Of a DNA stretch of 64,000 nt, positions 43,440-56,307 are shown piece after piece. Under the pieces are notes generated by a model, which worked only from the letters and a program-made list of their open reading frames with translations, made no database searches and had not been told where the DNA came from. Positions within the stretch are counted from its first letter, which is position 1, and every line of letters begins with the position of its first letter. A program made the translations under genes and the position numbers. Source of the stretch: Marsupella aquatica (taxonomy: Eukaryota > Marchantiophyta); assembly GCA_973895155.1 (NCBI GenBank), contig OZ316894.1, positions 16,678,001 to 16,742,000 of the forward strand. Direction: 5' to 3'.

Positions 43440-46400
43440 ATGATGGTAGACCTGGATTTGGAGGAGGCTGGTGGAGCCGAGTGGTTGGTGGATGGAGCTA
43501 TATCATTCGCCCTGGTCGTTTTCGCGGGCCTGATGTCTGGACTGACGCTGGGCCTGATGTCGCTAGATGTTGTCGATTTGGAGGTCCTGCAGCGGAGTGG
43601 GAGTGCGACGGAGAAGAAACAAGCTGGTGAGTTCGCTTCTCCTTGTGGAGTGGAGCTCCTCTCTCCCTCTCTCTCTTTGGATACTTAATGAAGCCTCTCT
43701 GCTTGTTTGTGGAAATCTTTGGGGCAAACTCCAATGCATGGGCCTATGCCGGATCCTCCGCATGTCTACTCTCCAGATGATGGTTCCGGTGACATCAGAG
43801 TCCTGCCCATGCAACGATTCCCTCTTTTCCCATCGCGCGAATTTCTACCTATGATTTGAATAAAAGATGATAATGAAAGCCAACAGGACTTGTCCCGGTT
43901 AGGCGTATAAGTGCATAAAAGTTATAAACCAATTTGTTCCTGGAGAAATCATGCCAATTAGGGACTAGGGAGTCTTGGGCTTATACATGCGGTTTTTCTT
44001 GAAAAGATAATTATTCTACAGGTCCCTTGGAAACAGAACTATGCCGGTCCATATCATACATGTAGGGAGAGTTTACTGTTTTGAAAAAAGGATTCCAATA
44101 TGGCTTTAAGCCTAGTTTAGTGCGCTCAAACCCTGGATGCTGGCAAATTTGACTGATTGCGGTTCACCTGGCAAGGAATGAGGCTTTTAGTTTTTAGTAT
44201 GACGGCCCCATACTTGCTCCGTTAGACTGTCTTGTCTGTATAAGTTTTGCTTAGCATTGATATCTATTCTTCACAATTTTCAGTAGATGAATACTTGCAG
44301 AACCTTGTCCACCTAGTGACTTTGGACAATGATATGACTGCTCCTCCGTGCTCTTTATTTTTTTTTTGTTTAGATTTTTTTCCATATGTCGACTGCACCT
44401 CGGATTCCCGCTGTCTAAGACTTAGACTAGTGAGCAGCAATCCGATGAATCGTACAATAATAGTTAGACATTCATCGTCAGAAATCGTCAGTGTTTTTGG
44501 CTAAAAAGCCCTTAAAAAAGCACATTAACGCACCGTTCCTACAAGCTTCTTTGGGCCTGCTCCGCGTCCCGGCGGATGGTGGCTAAAATTCATCCAAGAA
44601 TACCCCCATCATTGATTATGGGGCCGTCAAGTAGTCTGGAGTCAAAACAGAAAACTAAAAGCTGCAATATTGCTTTTGGGGTAGCTTCATTGAAGCCTGG
44701 TGTTTTGAAAAACTTGTACTAACCCAGCTATGGTAATTTTTCGTCGCGTCATCCGCTTGGGTTGCTTTATAGTCGGCTCTTGTCTTCTAGTCCCCTTCGG
44801 CCAGGGGCCGGGTCTTTGGCAGGAAAGGGTGAATACTTAAAGTGACTACTGACCATTGATATTTGCGTGTCTATCCGTCCGCTTTTGCACTGTCTACACG
44901 CACCGGAAAATGAACTGAATTGTCTTTGATACTCAGGGTCGGACACCGTTTCATTTCTTGACAAACTCTGGTTGCCATGTTCAGCTGCAATCGCCCCAGT
45001 TGTCCAGGAGCAGCACCAGCTCCTTGTGACTTTACTTCTTTGTAATGCCGCTGCAATGGAGGTACGTCCTGTTCAATATTGGCCGGCGCTAGATGGCGCT
45101 TCTCTAGATCACAGCTCAGTCATTTTCGGTTAGAACTCGTTAGGACTTCTGGCATAAGAATGCAAGAACCTTGCCCGTAGTGCGTTAGATGTATGTTATT
45201 GGCTGGCGTTAATGCTTGACGTCAAGAGACGCTGATTCCGGCCTGATTCCAAGTTTCATGCTGTGGCCGAGATGTTTCCACCCTAATGTGTTCATCATTG
45301 TGCATTTTCATGCGTCTGCAGGCTCTTCCAATCTTTCTGGATAATATGTTCCATCCAGTGGTAGCTGTCATCTTGTCGGTGACATTTGTACTAGCTTTTG
45401 GGGAAGTAAGTAGAGCGTCCTGTTGGCGGATTCAATTTGCAGCGTCTATATTCATCTCAGATAGATTGAACAATCAGATGACAAGTTCTACCCCGTTTCC
45501 TAGTTTGTCAGGGAAACTGAATCTGTACTATCTTCACTTGATATTTAATTAGGGAGTCGAGACTGTCATGTCGAATCTTGGTGTGTTTCTCAAGGGTGGA
45601 TTCTTAAAGCTGGACATCGTCTATTAGTAGTGGGTGTCGCCGTTTGATATTCCTCCTGCCATTATGGCCCCAGGTCTCGATGGGTTGAGCACTTTTGTAG
45701 ATTCTAGATCGCTCGACTTTTGAAAGAACGGGTCGAAGTAGTTCATACCCAGAAGCGCCTTATGCTTGTTGTCAGCTTCGTGAGCTGGGCTCTACTTGAA
45801 ACTTATTGTCTTTTTTTGGTGTTTTGTCTTTCTTTCGAGAATAGGCAAGGGGGGATGTTTAAGCTTTTTGCCTTACTTTCAGGTTATCCCACAAGCAATA
45901 TGCTCACGGTACGGCCTTGCTGTTGGGTATTACTTGATATGGATGGTGCGAATCCTGATGTTCATTTGTACTCCGATTGCTTATCCTGTTGGAAAGGTAC
46001 GAAATCAAATCAAAATTCAAAGTACGTCTCAGGCACCATGTTCATGCAGAGCATAAACAGGGAGTGAATAATGCAGGTTGGCTTCTTTCGAGTGGTATCT
46101 AGCGGAGAGTCTTTTGGAGTTCCAGTTGCTAGTGTAGACTCATTTTTCACACAGTTTGAACCTGATGTTTGTTCTGGGTTTAAAAGTGATCTAATATCTT
46201 GTGGAGTCATAATGTTTGTAGCTGCTGGATTATTCGCTTGGACATAATGACTCGGCTTTGTTCAGACGTGCCCAATTAAAGGCCTTAGTGTCAATTCACG
46301 GGGCAGAGGTATGACTCCTGACAATGAACTTTCTAATTCTATATACTATGACTATGAATTTCTCGAATGATTCATTTGCTTCTGAGAGAAACTTGTAGTG

Positions 46401-49400
46401 TGTGACTGTACATAGAGCGAGGCAAGCTCTCGAAGGATTTTTGTTGGTGGCAAATATGGCTTTTACTTGTTTGTAACAAGCGGGTCTGGAAAAGGCGATT
46501 CAACAGTAGAGTGGAGGATAATGCTCTGTAGATGAGTTTATTAACCAATAATTAGCGATCGTCTCTGTACCCATTCTCAAACTGTTTAGTATAGGTGTGT
46601 TTGAATGCAGTTTCATGTTGTGTGACTGCTCCCACATGACTTACATTCTGTTGAGCGTTTTGAAGACGTCATTTGGAATACATTCCTTACCCGGAGGCTT
46701 GCTGCATCCTGTGTCATCAAACTAGGCTGGCAAAGGGGGTGAGCTGACCCATGACGAAACTACGATTATCAGTGGCGCTTTGGACCTGACCGAGAAGGTC
46801 AGCTTGCCAAATGGCAGTGAGTGGTGCCTTGACTCTTTTATGGTTTACGTTGTTACATATAGTCCATCCGTTAAAATTCTCCTCAGTGCGATGGATTTTA
46901 GGGGTGGCTTATATGGCTAGAAACTAACAGGGCATTTGCACATATGTCGAGAGTTAAGGGTCTTGGCCTAGAAACTATGTTCTTGATTATGAAGGTCAGC
47001 GTGACGTAGTTCACTGCTTGAATTGTGTGATGGAATGATCTATCGCGTCCAGCGGCTGGGGCCTTGTCGAGCACATACATGTAGCGCAATAACTCTAAGT
47101 GTATTTCAGGAAAGAGACGTTAGTGCCGTCTGGTAGATGTAAAGCTATTCAGTTGCTTTGGAAGTATCCAGAACATTTACTGGCGGATCTCCCATTGCAG
47201 ACAGCTGAGGAGGCTATGACGCCCATTGAATCAACGTTCTCCATAGACGTGAACTCTAAGTTGGATTGGTATGTTATGTACTTCCTAACCGAATTTTCTG
47301 AGAAGCTGAGGTTGGCCCATACGTTCCAAAGTGATTTAACCGGACGTGGTGTCCAGCCATGATCCATAACAGAGTTAAAATGCGATGGAGGGTACCAGTG
47401 TGATGTTTGCATCCCTACCTTCTCTATACTGATGATTCTATTCAACTTTGTCGGTCAGGGAAGCCATGGGTAAAATTCTTGCTCGGGGTCATAGTCGGGT
47501 CCCAGTGTACGATGGGAATCCACGGAATATAATTGGTTTATTGTTGGTGAGTATCTCCACTGCCGAGTTATTTGACAGAAGTAACCGGAGGATTAAGCCT
47601 TCTTATTAATGCTTTATGCAATAGTCTATTTTTGGGGTGGTAGTTTGTGACATCATTACATGTCACAAGCGCCTCCCGTACCTTCTTATATTAGTGAGGA
47701 CTTTTAATTAAACTATGGATGAACTTAACAGGTGAAGAGCCTTTTGACAGTTCGTGCAGAGGCTGAGACTCCTGTTAGTGCTGTTTCTATAAGGAAGATT
47801 CCAAGGTATGATCTTTCTTTTGCTGCCGCCGGCTCTCTGGGTACCAGGGGTTGATTTACATAACATATTTGGGTGTGTTTATTGACCGAGAGACTCTCAT
47901 TCTAGGTGACTCTAGGTAATTATTGACCGTAACCATCCTGTTTATACGGGTTGAAGCCTTGGGGTTACATGACTTCTTCATTTCTTTTCTTTGTGATTAA
48001 ATTGTACATCCAAGGCTCAATTTTGGAGACGCTTGTTGGCACTGACAGTTGTGTTTGAACAGAAGAAGCCAACCTGGACAGCTGAATCTATCAAAATTAG
48101 ATGTAACAACAAAATGGATAAATGCTGGATGCTTAGAAGGCTCCTAATAGCATAAGGGTTGTTTCCAATTTGCAGAGTCCCAGCAGATTTACCTCTCTAC
48201 GACATGTTGAATGAATTTCAAAAGGGAAGCAGTCACATGGCAGCTGTTGTGAAGACTAAAAATAAGCGAAAGCCACCTAAACGAAGTAGTCTTGCAGAAT
48301 CATTTTTTCCAGGGGATGATAAGAAATCTCCTAAGCATTGGGAGAGAAAAGGTCCCAAAAAGGATTTGGGAGCTGACGTTGAGAAAGGTCAGGTGGAGAT
48401 TAGCGTTGTCCCACAAAATAATAGCGGTGGCCCGACTGCAGATAATCAATATGCAGGTTCAGGAATTTCTGAGGGTCACAACCTCAAGGTTGATAATCAG
48501 GAAATGCCAGAAAAACGGGAGGATAGCAATGCCCAAAATTCTGGAATCGGAGGAGATGACGTAGAAGAGGGAGAAGTGATAGGCATCATCACAATGGAAG
48601 ATGTAATCGAGGAACTTCTTCAAGTAAGTGGGACAGAAAGCCCTGTCATTGCAAGGAGCATTCTCCATCCAATTCCACGAATAGTTGTACTTTTCTGAGG
48701 TCAAGATAGGCATCGATATATATATGTATAATGGATAGTAACGAGGTATATTATGTTTCTGCAGGAAGAGATAGTTGATGAGACTGATGAGTATGTCGAC
48801 GTTCATAACAGGTACGATTCAAGTTGCCGTGTGAATGAGTTCTGTTTTGGCTTGTTGGAAATGAACTGGGAATCAGGTCTCTGTACTATTCCCATAATAT
48901 TCTAAAGAAGCCGACTGGGTTTAGAACTGGAATGTTTTTGTTGTCATTATGCTAGTACAATCAATTTCCATCTCGACCTTTTCTTTTGTCATCATGCTAT
49001 TACAACTCCTTTCCATCCCGACCTATTTGGCGAGCAGTCGGAAGCCCAGTGTTGTATGACCCATCGTCACAGGGAGGCGTGCGTAGTGTTGAGCTCAACT
49101 TCATGGACCAAATGTATGGTATTTAGGTCTGTTCAATGATTTGTCAGATGCCAAATTGGCTTTTTGCTAAAGTTACTCGTCGTGACCATGGAATTTAGTT
49201 TTTTTTTTCATGGGAGTCATAATTTAAACTCCTTTCATGAAGTTAAACGTTTCGGTAACCCATACAAATGCACAACTTTGTGTTATTGCCTCTCAGCCTA
49301 AGAATCGGCACCATCTGCATTTTAGGAAAGGGAACATGTTTTTGGTTTTTACTTTGTATGGGAGGTAATTGACCTGTGGTATCCAGTCACGTCCAAGCAT

Positions 49401-49936
49401 CTTAAGTTTGAGCGAGCCCTCTAATTGGTAGACTTTTATGCTATCCTTGATCACAAGAAATACAAATGTCATGTTGGGTGCATGCTCGGGCGTATCCTTG
49501 TGTCCAACTCAATTCAATTGATTGTGGTCTTCAGGATTCGAGTGGCTGCAGCGGCAGCAACCATGTCACGGGCGAGTTCATGGATGCAACGTGAAGGCAC
49601 AAATAGGGTATGCTTTCCGTACTTCTTCTTGGTTGCTTTACTTCATGTATTGGCCACGTGCTTATTTTTTTGTGTTGTTGTGAATCTGTTCTCATCGCTA
49701 GAAGTCCTAAATGTTTTTCTCGGGGGCAATTGAAGCTCTTCCGGTCTCTTCTAGTCCATGTCTCATGCGGTATACTGTTGTTGTAGTTTGGCTCGTTCAA
49801 GGATGGAAGCAAGATTCGATATACAGCTGTTGATACGACGAGACGTGAAGGGGGTGTAGTCGCAGGACCTACGGATTCTTTAAGACAACCGTTACTTGCA
49901 CCCAAAGTAACAGTAGTGGAGGAGGAAGATGTCTGA
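43440..49936 (+). CDS. DUF21 and CBS domain membrane protein (CNNM/CorC-like)
   Basis: Thirteen exons: 43440-43626, 44985-45061, 45322-45405, 45883-45996, 46222-46308, 46726-46797, 47201-47268, 47459-47546, 47732-47805, 48176-48623, 48765-48811, 49535-49607, 49787-49936. All borders are GT..AG, phases agree, and the 1569 nt give 522 aa. The DUF21 membrane domain has [60 protein letters not shown] and [17 protein letters not shown]. The CBS pair follows: [40 protein letters not shown], then [20 protein letters not shown] and, after a charged insert, [19 protein letters not shown] and [13 protein letters not shown]. The family relates to animal CNNM and bacterial CorC, linked to Mg2+ or other cation transport; plant members are poorly characterised and often predicted at the tonoplast or plasma membrane. 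A second ATG follows directly at 43443. Confidence 0.95.
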
Positions 49937-50584
49937 CCATTGGGAGTTCTGATTCCGGCAAAATTATACCTATAGAAAATACACCATCACCTAGATTGTT
50001 ACGAGAATTGGTTAGCTTGTGGGGCTGTTCCTGGCTGTTGAAAATTATAAGTAGGGACATGTTATTTACTTGCATCTTGCCGATAGTTTTACACAAACGA
50101 AGCGCCTCCACTGTATTCTGGTTGAGATAAAAACAGGTTCACATGTTGACATGGCCGGCCAACTAATAATTTTGAATCCAGGATCGGGTCCTTACAAGTA
50201 TGAATGGAATTTTCGTTCGTTCTAGTTTTTCCCTCGTTGGTTTGTTTGATGCTATGATCGTTTGCCTTCTTCCTAAATTTAACTATTTCTGGTATCAGAT
50301 GAGAACATTTGATCTTGGTAATCGTTGCTACCAAATAGAAATCGTGAAGCCCACATTGGCACTAAATACGTTTAGTTTAACCAAAGTTGTTCAAGATCAT
50401 GATTACTGTATGGCTATTTACAGCTCGCACACCTGGTACGCATCCAGAGGCCGGTGACTTTCTCTCGAGGAATGCTTAAAACGAAGCCACTGGTTTGTTT
50501 ATGCTCCCAAATTCATGCTTCACCAAATTGTTCGGATCCCTGATGACTTGAGTCCACTCAATGCCCTTCATGACTTTTCACTTT

Positions 50585-50990
50585 GTAGCTGTATTTTTTC
50601 ATGCAGAAGAATACACATGGAAAAGAAAGCACTCAAAATTACAAAGAGAAAAACCAGAAACCTTAAGAAAATAGTTACGCCCTGTTGAGGAATGCTGATG
50701 AAAAAGAAAGCACCAAAAAGTACAACGAGAAAACTCAAGAAGGGCTCTTGGGCCGGGTCTTGGGCCTACAAAGCATTAAAGGCCATGACTCTCTAAAATG
50801 TCTTGGGCCTACAAAGCATTGTGGGCTATGACTCCTTAAAATGTGAAGTCTTTTGCTTAGAACAGCATTGTCCCTGTTTACAAACAATATGGGTCAAAAT
50901 TCCCAAGTGAAGTATTAGCTCAAGAGCGCATTATGGGCTACAAAACATCATAGGACATGACTCCCCCAAAAGCGAAGTCTTTAGCTCAAA
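50585..50990. repeat. Short tandem repeats, 43-bp unit and relatives
   Basis: TCTTGGGCCTACAAAGCATT units occupy 50758-50800 and 50801-50843, with a decayed third near 50930-50990 (GGGCTACAAAACATCAT). Just before, AAAGAAAGCAC..AAAA..TACAA(A/C)GAGAAAA(A)C repeats at about 50620 and 50702. Confidence 0.8.
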
Positions 50991-51951
50991 TAATAGTCCC
51001 CCACTCCATGTAATTCTACGATGTTTCAGCTTTTGCCAATGCGTTGCAATGACGTTGAGGACTGGCAATATCATTTTTGATAGTGTCTATTGTGTGCAAG
51101 TCGACAATCAATTTCCCAGGTAGGGACACAGGTATACTGCAACTGTTTGAAGTTCTGATTACATGATTGTGTTTATGGTGATTTTCATGCACTATGGAAT
51201 GCTCTTGTATGGAATGCATGGTACAAGTCACTCGTATATAGTAGCGACATAGATAGCAGTTGGTAGATTTTTTTCCTCTATTTTACACATTGAAGGTAGA
51301 CAGAGAGTTTCATTGATAGCTTCCATCAATTTCAGTAAGCACATCATGGTAAAGTGTGCTATTATATAATAATATGACACCACAAGGAAGACAACCATGT
51401 ATTGAATGCTATGCGAGTCAATGGTCTCATGCGACATGTTTTGATCTCATTCGTTAATGCTTGTAGCACGTCATTGATTGATGAGTTTTCGTGGGCTATT
51501 TTGTAGACCCACAATCATTAAAATGGCTTGAAGAATTCGTTATGTCTCATATCTAGTCACTAAAATATCGGGTACAGTATCTCCTACACTCAATTAACCA
51601 TTTCAACTTGAATCATAAAAAATGACACCACTATTGATGTCATAGCTAAGAAGACTCCAAGTCAAATGGGAACACAAGTCATAGCTAAAGTGTCACAAAC
51701 AGTGAAAGGGAGCCATTTTTTAGAGTCATAATATGGGGGTATTCTATTGTTGTTCGTGATCTTGTGTGGGATGCTAGTGCCTAGATCCTCTCAGGGACTT
51801 TGGTATAGGTGAGGGCACAGGGTGGGATTTGATTTGTCTGGTACTCCACCACAAAGATTACAAGTTGAACTTTCCGTGCAACAACATGGCAAACTGGGTG
51901 GTAAGCATCCCTAGCTGATGTTGTAATAGTAAAGATAGTGACATCACAAGC

Positions 51952-52475
51952 AGGGGCAGCAACAACAGGGGCTACAATGACAAAAGATAGGAAATATGCA
52001 GCATCAGGTAGCGTCCCCCACTTTGCTATTGAGATATTTTGGAGACACCATCATTAGTTTGATGGCCTCCTTTGGCAAATCATCATTGGGACAGCGGCAA
52101 CAACGGCAGGGGCAGCAGCATCACATGCGGCAACAAAGAAGGAGGCCAAATATGCTGCACGAGCTTCATCCGATAGCTTCCTCCCCCTTGCTCTGGAGCT
52201 ATTTGGGCATCTTCATCCTCAGTTTGATGGGCTTCTTCGGCAAGCTGCCCGGGATGTTCATGGCCGAATGGATCCCACCGGGCCTCCGCTTTCTGTTTTG
52301 ACCACGCACTTTTGCCAACGCATTTCAGTCACCTTACAACGTGCTCAAGCTCGGGCCATCTATCGTCGATCTCTTACAGTGGGTGCTAGTGTGCCTCCGC
52401 ATCGGCTAGCTCCCGTAGAGGATGTTCCAATCCCACTTGCTGATCTAGTTTTGACCCTTGATGTGGACCATTAGC
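51952..52475 (+). pseudogene. Decayed retroelement-like coding fragment, internally duplicated
   Basis: One frame reads well from about 52100 to the TAG at 52472-52474: ATKKEAKYAARASSDSFLPL, then ALELFGHLHPQFDGLLRQAA, HFCQRISVTLQRAQARAIYR. It resembles, from memory, the C-terminal tail of reverse-transcriptase ORFs found in plant genomes (a Lys-Tyr-Ala start, PLALELFG, then QRISVTLQRAQA). Just upstream (51970-52080) a shorter copy, KYAASGSVPHFAIEIF then FDGLL, carries an in-frame stop. No start codon or reverse-transcriptase core is present. A host gene exon is less likely given the repeat setting. Confidence 0.45.
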
Positions 52476-53319
52476 TTTTTGCCACATTCGCTAGGAATGA
52501 TGAGGACCTCGGTCCATTTGGGTTAGTTTTAGTCTGTCTTTCTTGGTTTTTAGGGGTTCCCTATTGCTCATTTCTTACTTTTAGTTCCTCTTTCTTGGTG
52601 TTTAGTGGTTCCCTTTTGCTCACTTCTTTTATGTTTGGTTTTGTCCACTGGACCCTCTTTTGTTTGTTCATTTGTACTCTGTTTGGTCCCTTTGTATATA
52701 AAAAGTGTATATTTCATCATTTGGCAAACAACTATTGACTTTGACTTACAGGACCACCGCTTCACATTTTGACAAAGCACTTTTGTGAGCAAATTTCACA
52801 ACTTACTCAACCCTGAGTGATCCATTGTAGATCTTTAAAAGTGGATACTAGGCCGCCTTAGTAGACTTGCCCCCTAGATTAAATCCATGTCCCACTTTGT
52901 ATAGTTAGTTATGGCACTAGACATGTAACATTAGATGGTCACACTATTATAATGTTATTAGGGGTTACTTTGCATTTGCCTTATGGTTCTGTTTTGCTTT
53001 TATTTGGATGTACTTTGTTTGGATTTTTTTAGTAAAATTGTTATTTGTCCTTTCCAAAAAGAAGAAAAGGTCAATCATATTGGTAGTGTATCATGTTCCC
53101 AGACTCACCAAAATATACTATATATACCAGATTCAAGCATGCCTAGATTCAAGCCCAATTTTATTTGGATTTTATTTTCTGTTGTTTCAAATTATAGCAT
53201 AATGTCATAAATAATTACTCTACATTTTGAAAATAAAGCCAGGATGGATTCTCAAAGCTTGGATGGATTGTGGTAGAACATCTAAATAGACTCAAGTAGC
53301 ATCTTTTACGGTTGACTAA

Positions 53320-53640
53320 AATCTAGCCTATGAATGGGCTCATGAACATTGTAGCCGGTTTTATCAGTTCACTAGGTGGCAAGTTGTTTCTCATGCCCAA
53401 ACTACTCAGGGAATCCTTCACAAAAATAAAGCATCCTTCCCAAAAGTGTTCATTTGCAAGTCATGTCCAAACTACTCAGAGTGTTCTCCACAAAAATGAA
53501 GTGTCTTTGACCATTTTTGTGCTTGTTGGAAATGCACTGGAAAAATAAGAGAACATGTTTGTAAAATTTGAGATTGGACAAAGATACAAAAGCTGTTTAA
53601 AGTAATGCAACAAATTTGGCAAAATTCAACAGTTCACAGG
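53320..53640. repeat. Dispersed repeat, copy 1 (copy 2 at about 61520-61960)
   Basis: Ordered common blocks are GGGCTCATGA, CCAAACTACTCAGGGA, CACAAAA(A/G)T(A/G)AA, GCATCCTTC-like, TTTGACCATTTTTG and AAAATTTGAG/CAAGATTTGAG. Each copy has an internal duplication of the CAAACTACTCA..TTCACAAAA block. Confidence 0.7.
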
Positions 53641-54463
53641 TGGTGGGGTGTTTGGAAAAAATACTGGAGGCCTACTTAACCAAATTGAATTAGCTTTCCA
53701 AAAGCAGTCTATCTTTTTTTGTGATGTAAATTGACATTGACTTTATGCAATCCATGGGATGGACAGAAAAGGGAAACCCAAGCCAGTATGGATCACCATG
53801 TTGGACAAGGTGCTCCCATGGACCACATTATGGTGTTCCAATGGATTTTGGGGCTCATAACTTGATGATTGTGAGTACTCAAATAATTACTAGCTTTGCA
53901 CCTCCAAGGCAACTAGAGAAGAGGAGATGTAAAAAAAATCACAAGCCATTATGTTTCACATTAACAAGATGAAAATTAATCTAATGTAATTTACCCCTTA
54001 CTTATTTTATGATAAAAAACTCAACCAAAATGGCCAGAAATTCACTCACTTTCATAAAGGTGTAGCTTACGTACTCCTCCAGCATGTCCCCAAACCTAAG
54101 GCATATTTCAATTCATCCCTAGCAAGGTATTAAAATTAAACTCAAACTTTGAGAAATATGATCCATTGGCTTTCAAAGACCAACCTTGGGTTACATGGGG
54201 GTTTCAAATTCAAGAAAGGGCTTAATATTTATTAAAAAAAACGGTGCATCATTATTGAAATTTTAAATAACTACTGTAATTATTTCTTTGAAATTTGTCC
54301 CGACGAAAGTACTGTAAAATGTGTCCTATCCGGTACATACATTTTACCACAGGATTATGTGTACGGTAACCTGGGGCGCTCTGTTCTGTTCTGTCGTGTT
54401 CTGTGGTCTGACCCCACGAATCGTCGTCGCGTCATCCCCCGTGATGTGTCGAGAGATTGACAG

Positions 54464-55468
54464 CCACGTCTTCGGCTATGGCGTAATCCAAAGCTCGGTC
54501 GAAACCTTCTTGTTGCAAGCTTTGTTTGGTCAATCAGAAGCGATGGGGAGGCCTTGCTGGCAGGAGTTCAGACCATTACCCGGATCGTCATTGGTCGTGG
54601 TGGGACACTGCCCAATCCATCGAGGGCTCAACCGAGGAAGGTCATGAGAAGAAGCTCGAACCCCGGGGGTAACGACTGACGAGCATGAGAAGAAGCACAT
54701 AGCAGAAAGAATAATTGCAGATCTCTCATTGATGAGAAGTCGTCGTCGTCGTCGCAAGATTCGAAACCCGGATACAGAGGGTTCATTTATTACTGGCTCG
54801 ATGATTGGGTATTGGGGTCTGGGTGTGGATAAATCCGAGGAATGTTAGAAAATTGGGAATCCCAAAGAACGACCCAGGTCGGTCCACATCGGTCAGGAGC
54901 AGAATTTACCGCGAGCACCAGCAAACCGCAATCCGCAATCCGCAATACGCGTGATTAAATTAATGGTTTCCGCCTTTCCTCGCTCGCTGATTCGCTACTG
55001 AAGCAGAGATAGCTCCATCCCCGATGGCCTACATAGTCCTGTAATAATCGAGCCCTCCTCCGCATGGCTGCGGGTGTAAAGGGGAGCGCCCAGAAGGCAG
55101 GAGCGCTCATGCCCGAAGCATGATATGGGGCACCGTCGGCAGCCGGGGCTTTACTTGTTTGAATCAGCGAACGTTCGCCTGTCCGTCATTATTATCGATC
55201 TCACGGAGTGAATCATCTCCGCTAACCACGTCGACCAGAGCGAGAGCGAGCAACAGGATGCTTACAGGAGGGCACGGGAATTTGTGGTGAGAGTGATTTC
55301 AGGAACGTGTCTCGCTGTGACAGCGGATGCGTTCTGTGGAGAGTCGGAGAGGAAGAATGCACTGTTCGTACTCTGGTCATCCGGTTGTCTTGGAAGTTCC
55401 GGGGGGTTTGTTGGTCCAGCAGCCCATTAGGGAGGGGCCAGTGTTGTGTTGTCCCTGCAAACCACGTC
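54464..55468. promoter_or_regulatory. Three CCACGTC (GACGTGG) ACGT-core sites upstream of the RUP-like gene
   Basis: CCACGTC occurs at 54464-54470, 55226-55232 and 55462-55468. ACGT-core elements are bound by bZIP factors such as HY5, which activates RUP genes in Arabidopsis. Presence is seen; function is inference, and the transcription start is unknown, so some sites may be in the leader. Confidence 0.4.
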
Positions 55469-56307
55469 TCGTTAAGAAAGAAAGTTGTACTACAGGATCG
55501 AGAAAGCACGGCGGTGGCTCCTGCACAGTGTTTTGTTCATTGGGAAAGATCCCACGTTGCTGAAAATGTCTGCCTGAGGTCGGCTGTTGAGCATCCGGCA
55601 TCCACCTTCACCAACAATGGAATCCGGAGCTCGGTTGACTCTCGGAGCTTGCATTCGGCCGGGTGTGCAACACAGTTCTCTCGAGGGCATGCGCCAAGCT
55701 TGCTGAGTGATATAACTATGGAGCAACATGCGCATCAGTGATTCAAGAAAAATGTCACACTTACTAGTCCATGCCGGGGGGCATGAGGGTGAGCCTGGCA
55801 CATATTGCTCGGCCTTGTAACTGTCGCCACCACAGGGGTAGAGTATGGTACGCTTATGCGTCCTACTGTGATTTCCCGTCCATGCTTTTTCTCACAAATG
55901 TAGGTCCCATGAGCGGGAGAGTAATTCAAATGATGAAATGTTCTGGCGGAACGGATTTCTCTGCAGTCTCGATCGCCTATTTAGCGGCGAAATAGAAAAG
56001 TAGTACTTCCGTCGGAATCAATAGGGCGTCTTCAACCCGGGCGTACCATGTGCGTTACGGGAAACCACAATCGTCCATAAATTCAGGCGACAGGTTAACC
56101 TTGGCAACCCGATGCCGTAGACAACTTTGTTATCAGTCATCTGTTCCCTCAAGGGCACACCCTCAAATGGAAGCTAGAAAGGAAAGCTGTTATTTACTGC
56201 ACGACGGTATCGTTCGGACCTCACCCGTCCACTAGGTTCCAGGCTCTTTGCATTCGCTATGGTTTTGCTGCTTGGTAGTCCCGCTACTCTCCTGCGGGCG
56301 AGTTGAC

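Larger units (their letters stand above)
49937..56307. other. Intergenic region upstream of the RUP-like gene
   Basis: 49937-50470 is probably the 3' UTR and flank of the DUF21-CBS gene. 50580-50990 has short repeats. 51950-52475 holds a decayed retroelement-like fragment. 52480-54300 is AT-rich with a dispersed repeat. 54300-56307 is more GC-rich and is presumably promoter and leader of the RUP-like gene; the longest frame there (55307-55741) resembles nothing I know. Confidence 0.55.

Noticed and set aside
55307-55741. 144-codon frame upstream of the RUP-like gene
   Set aside because: No recognisable motif, overlaps long frames on the other strand, and sits in GC-rich leader or promoter DNA where long frames arise by chance.
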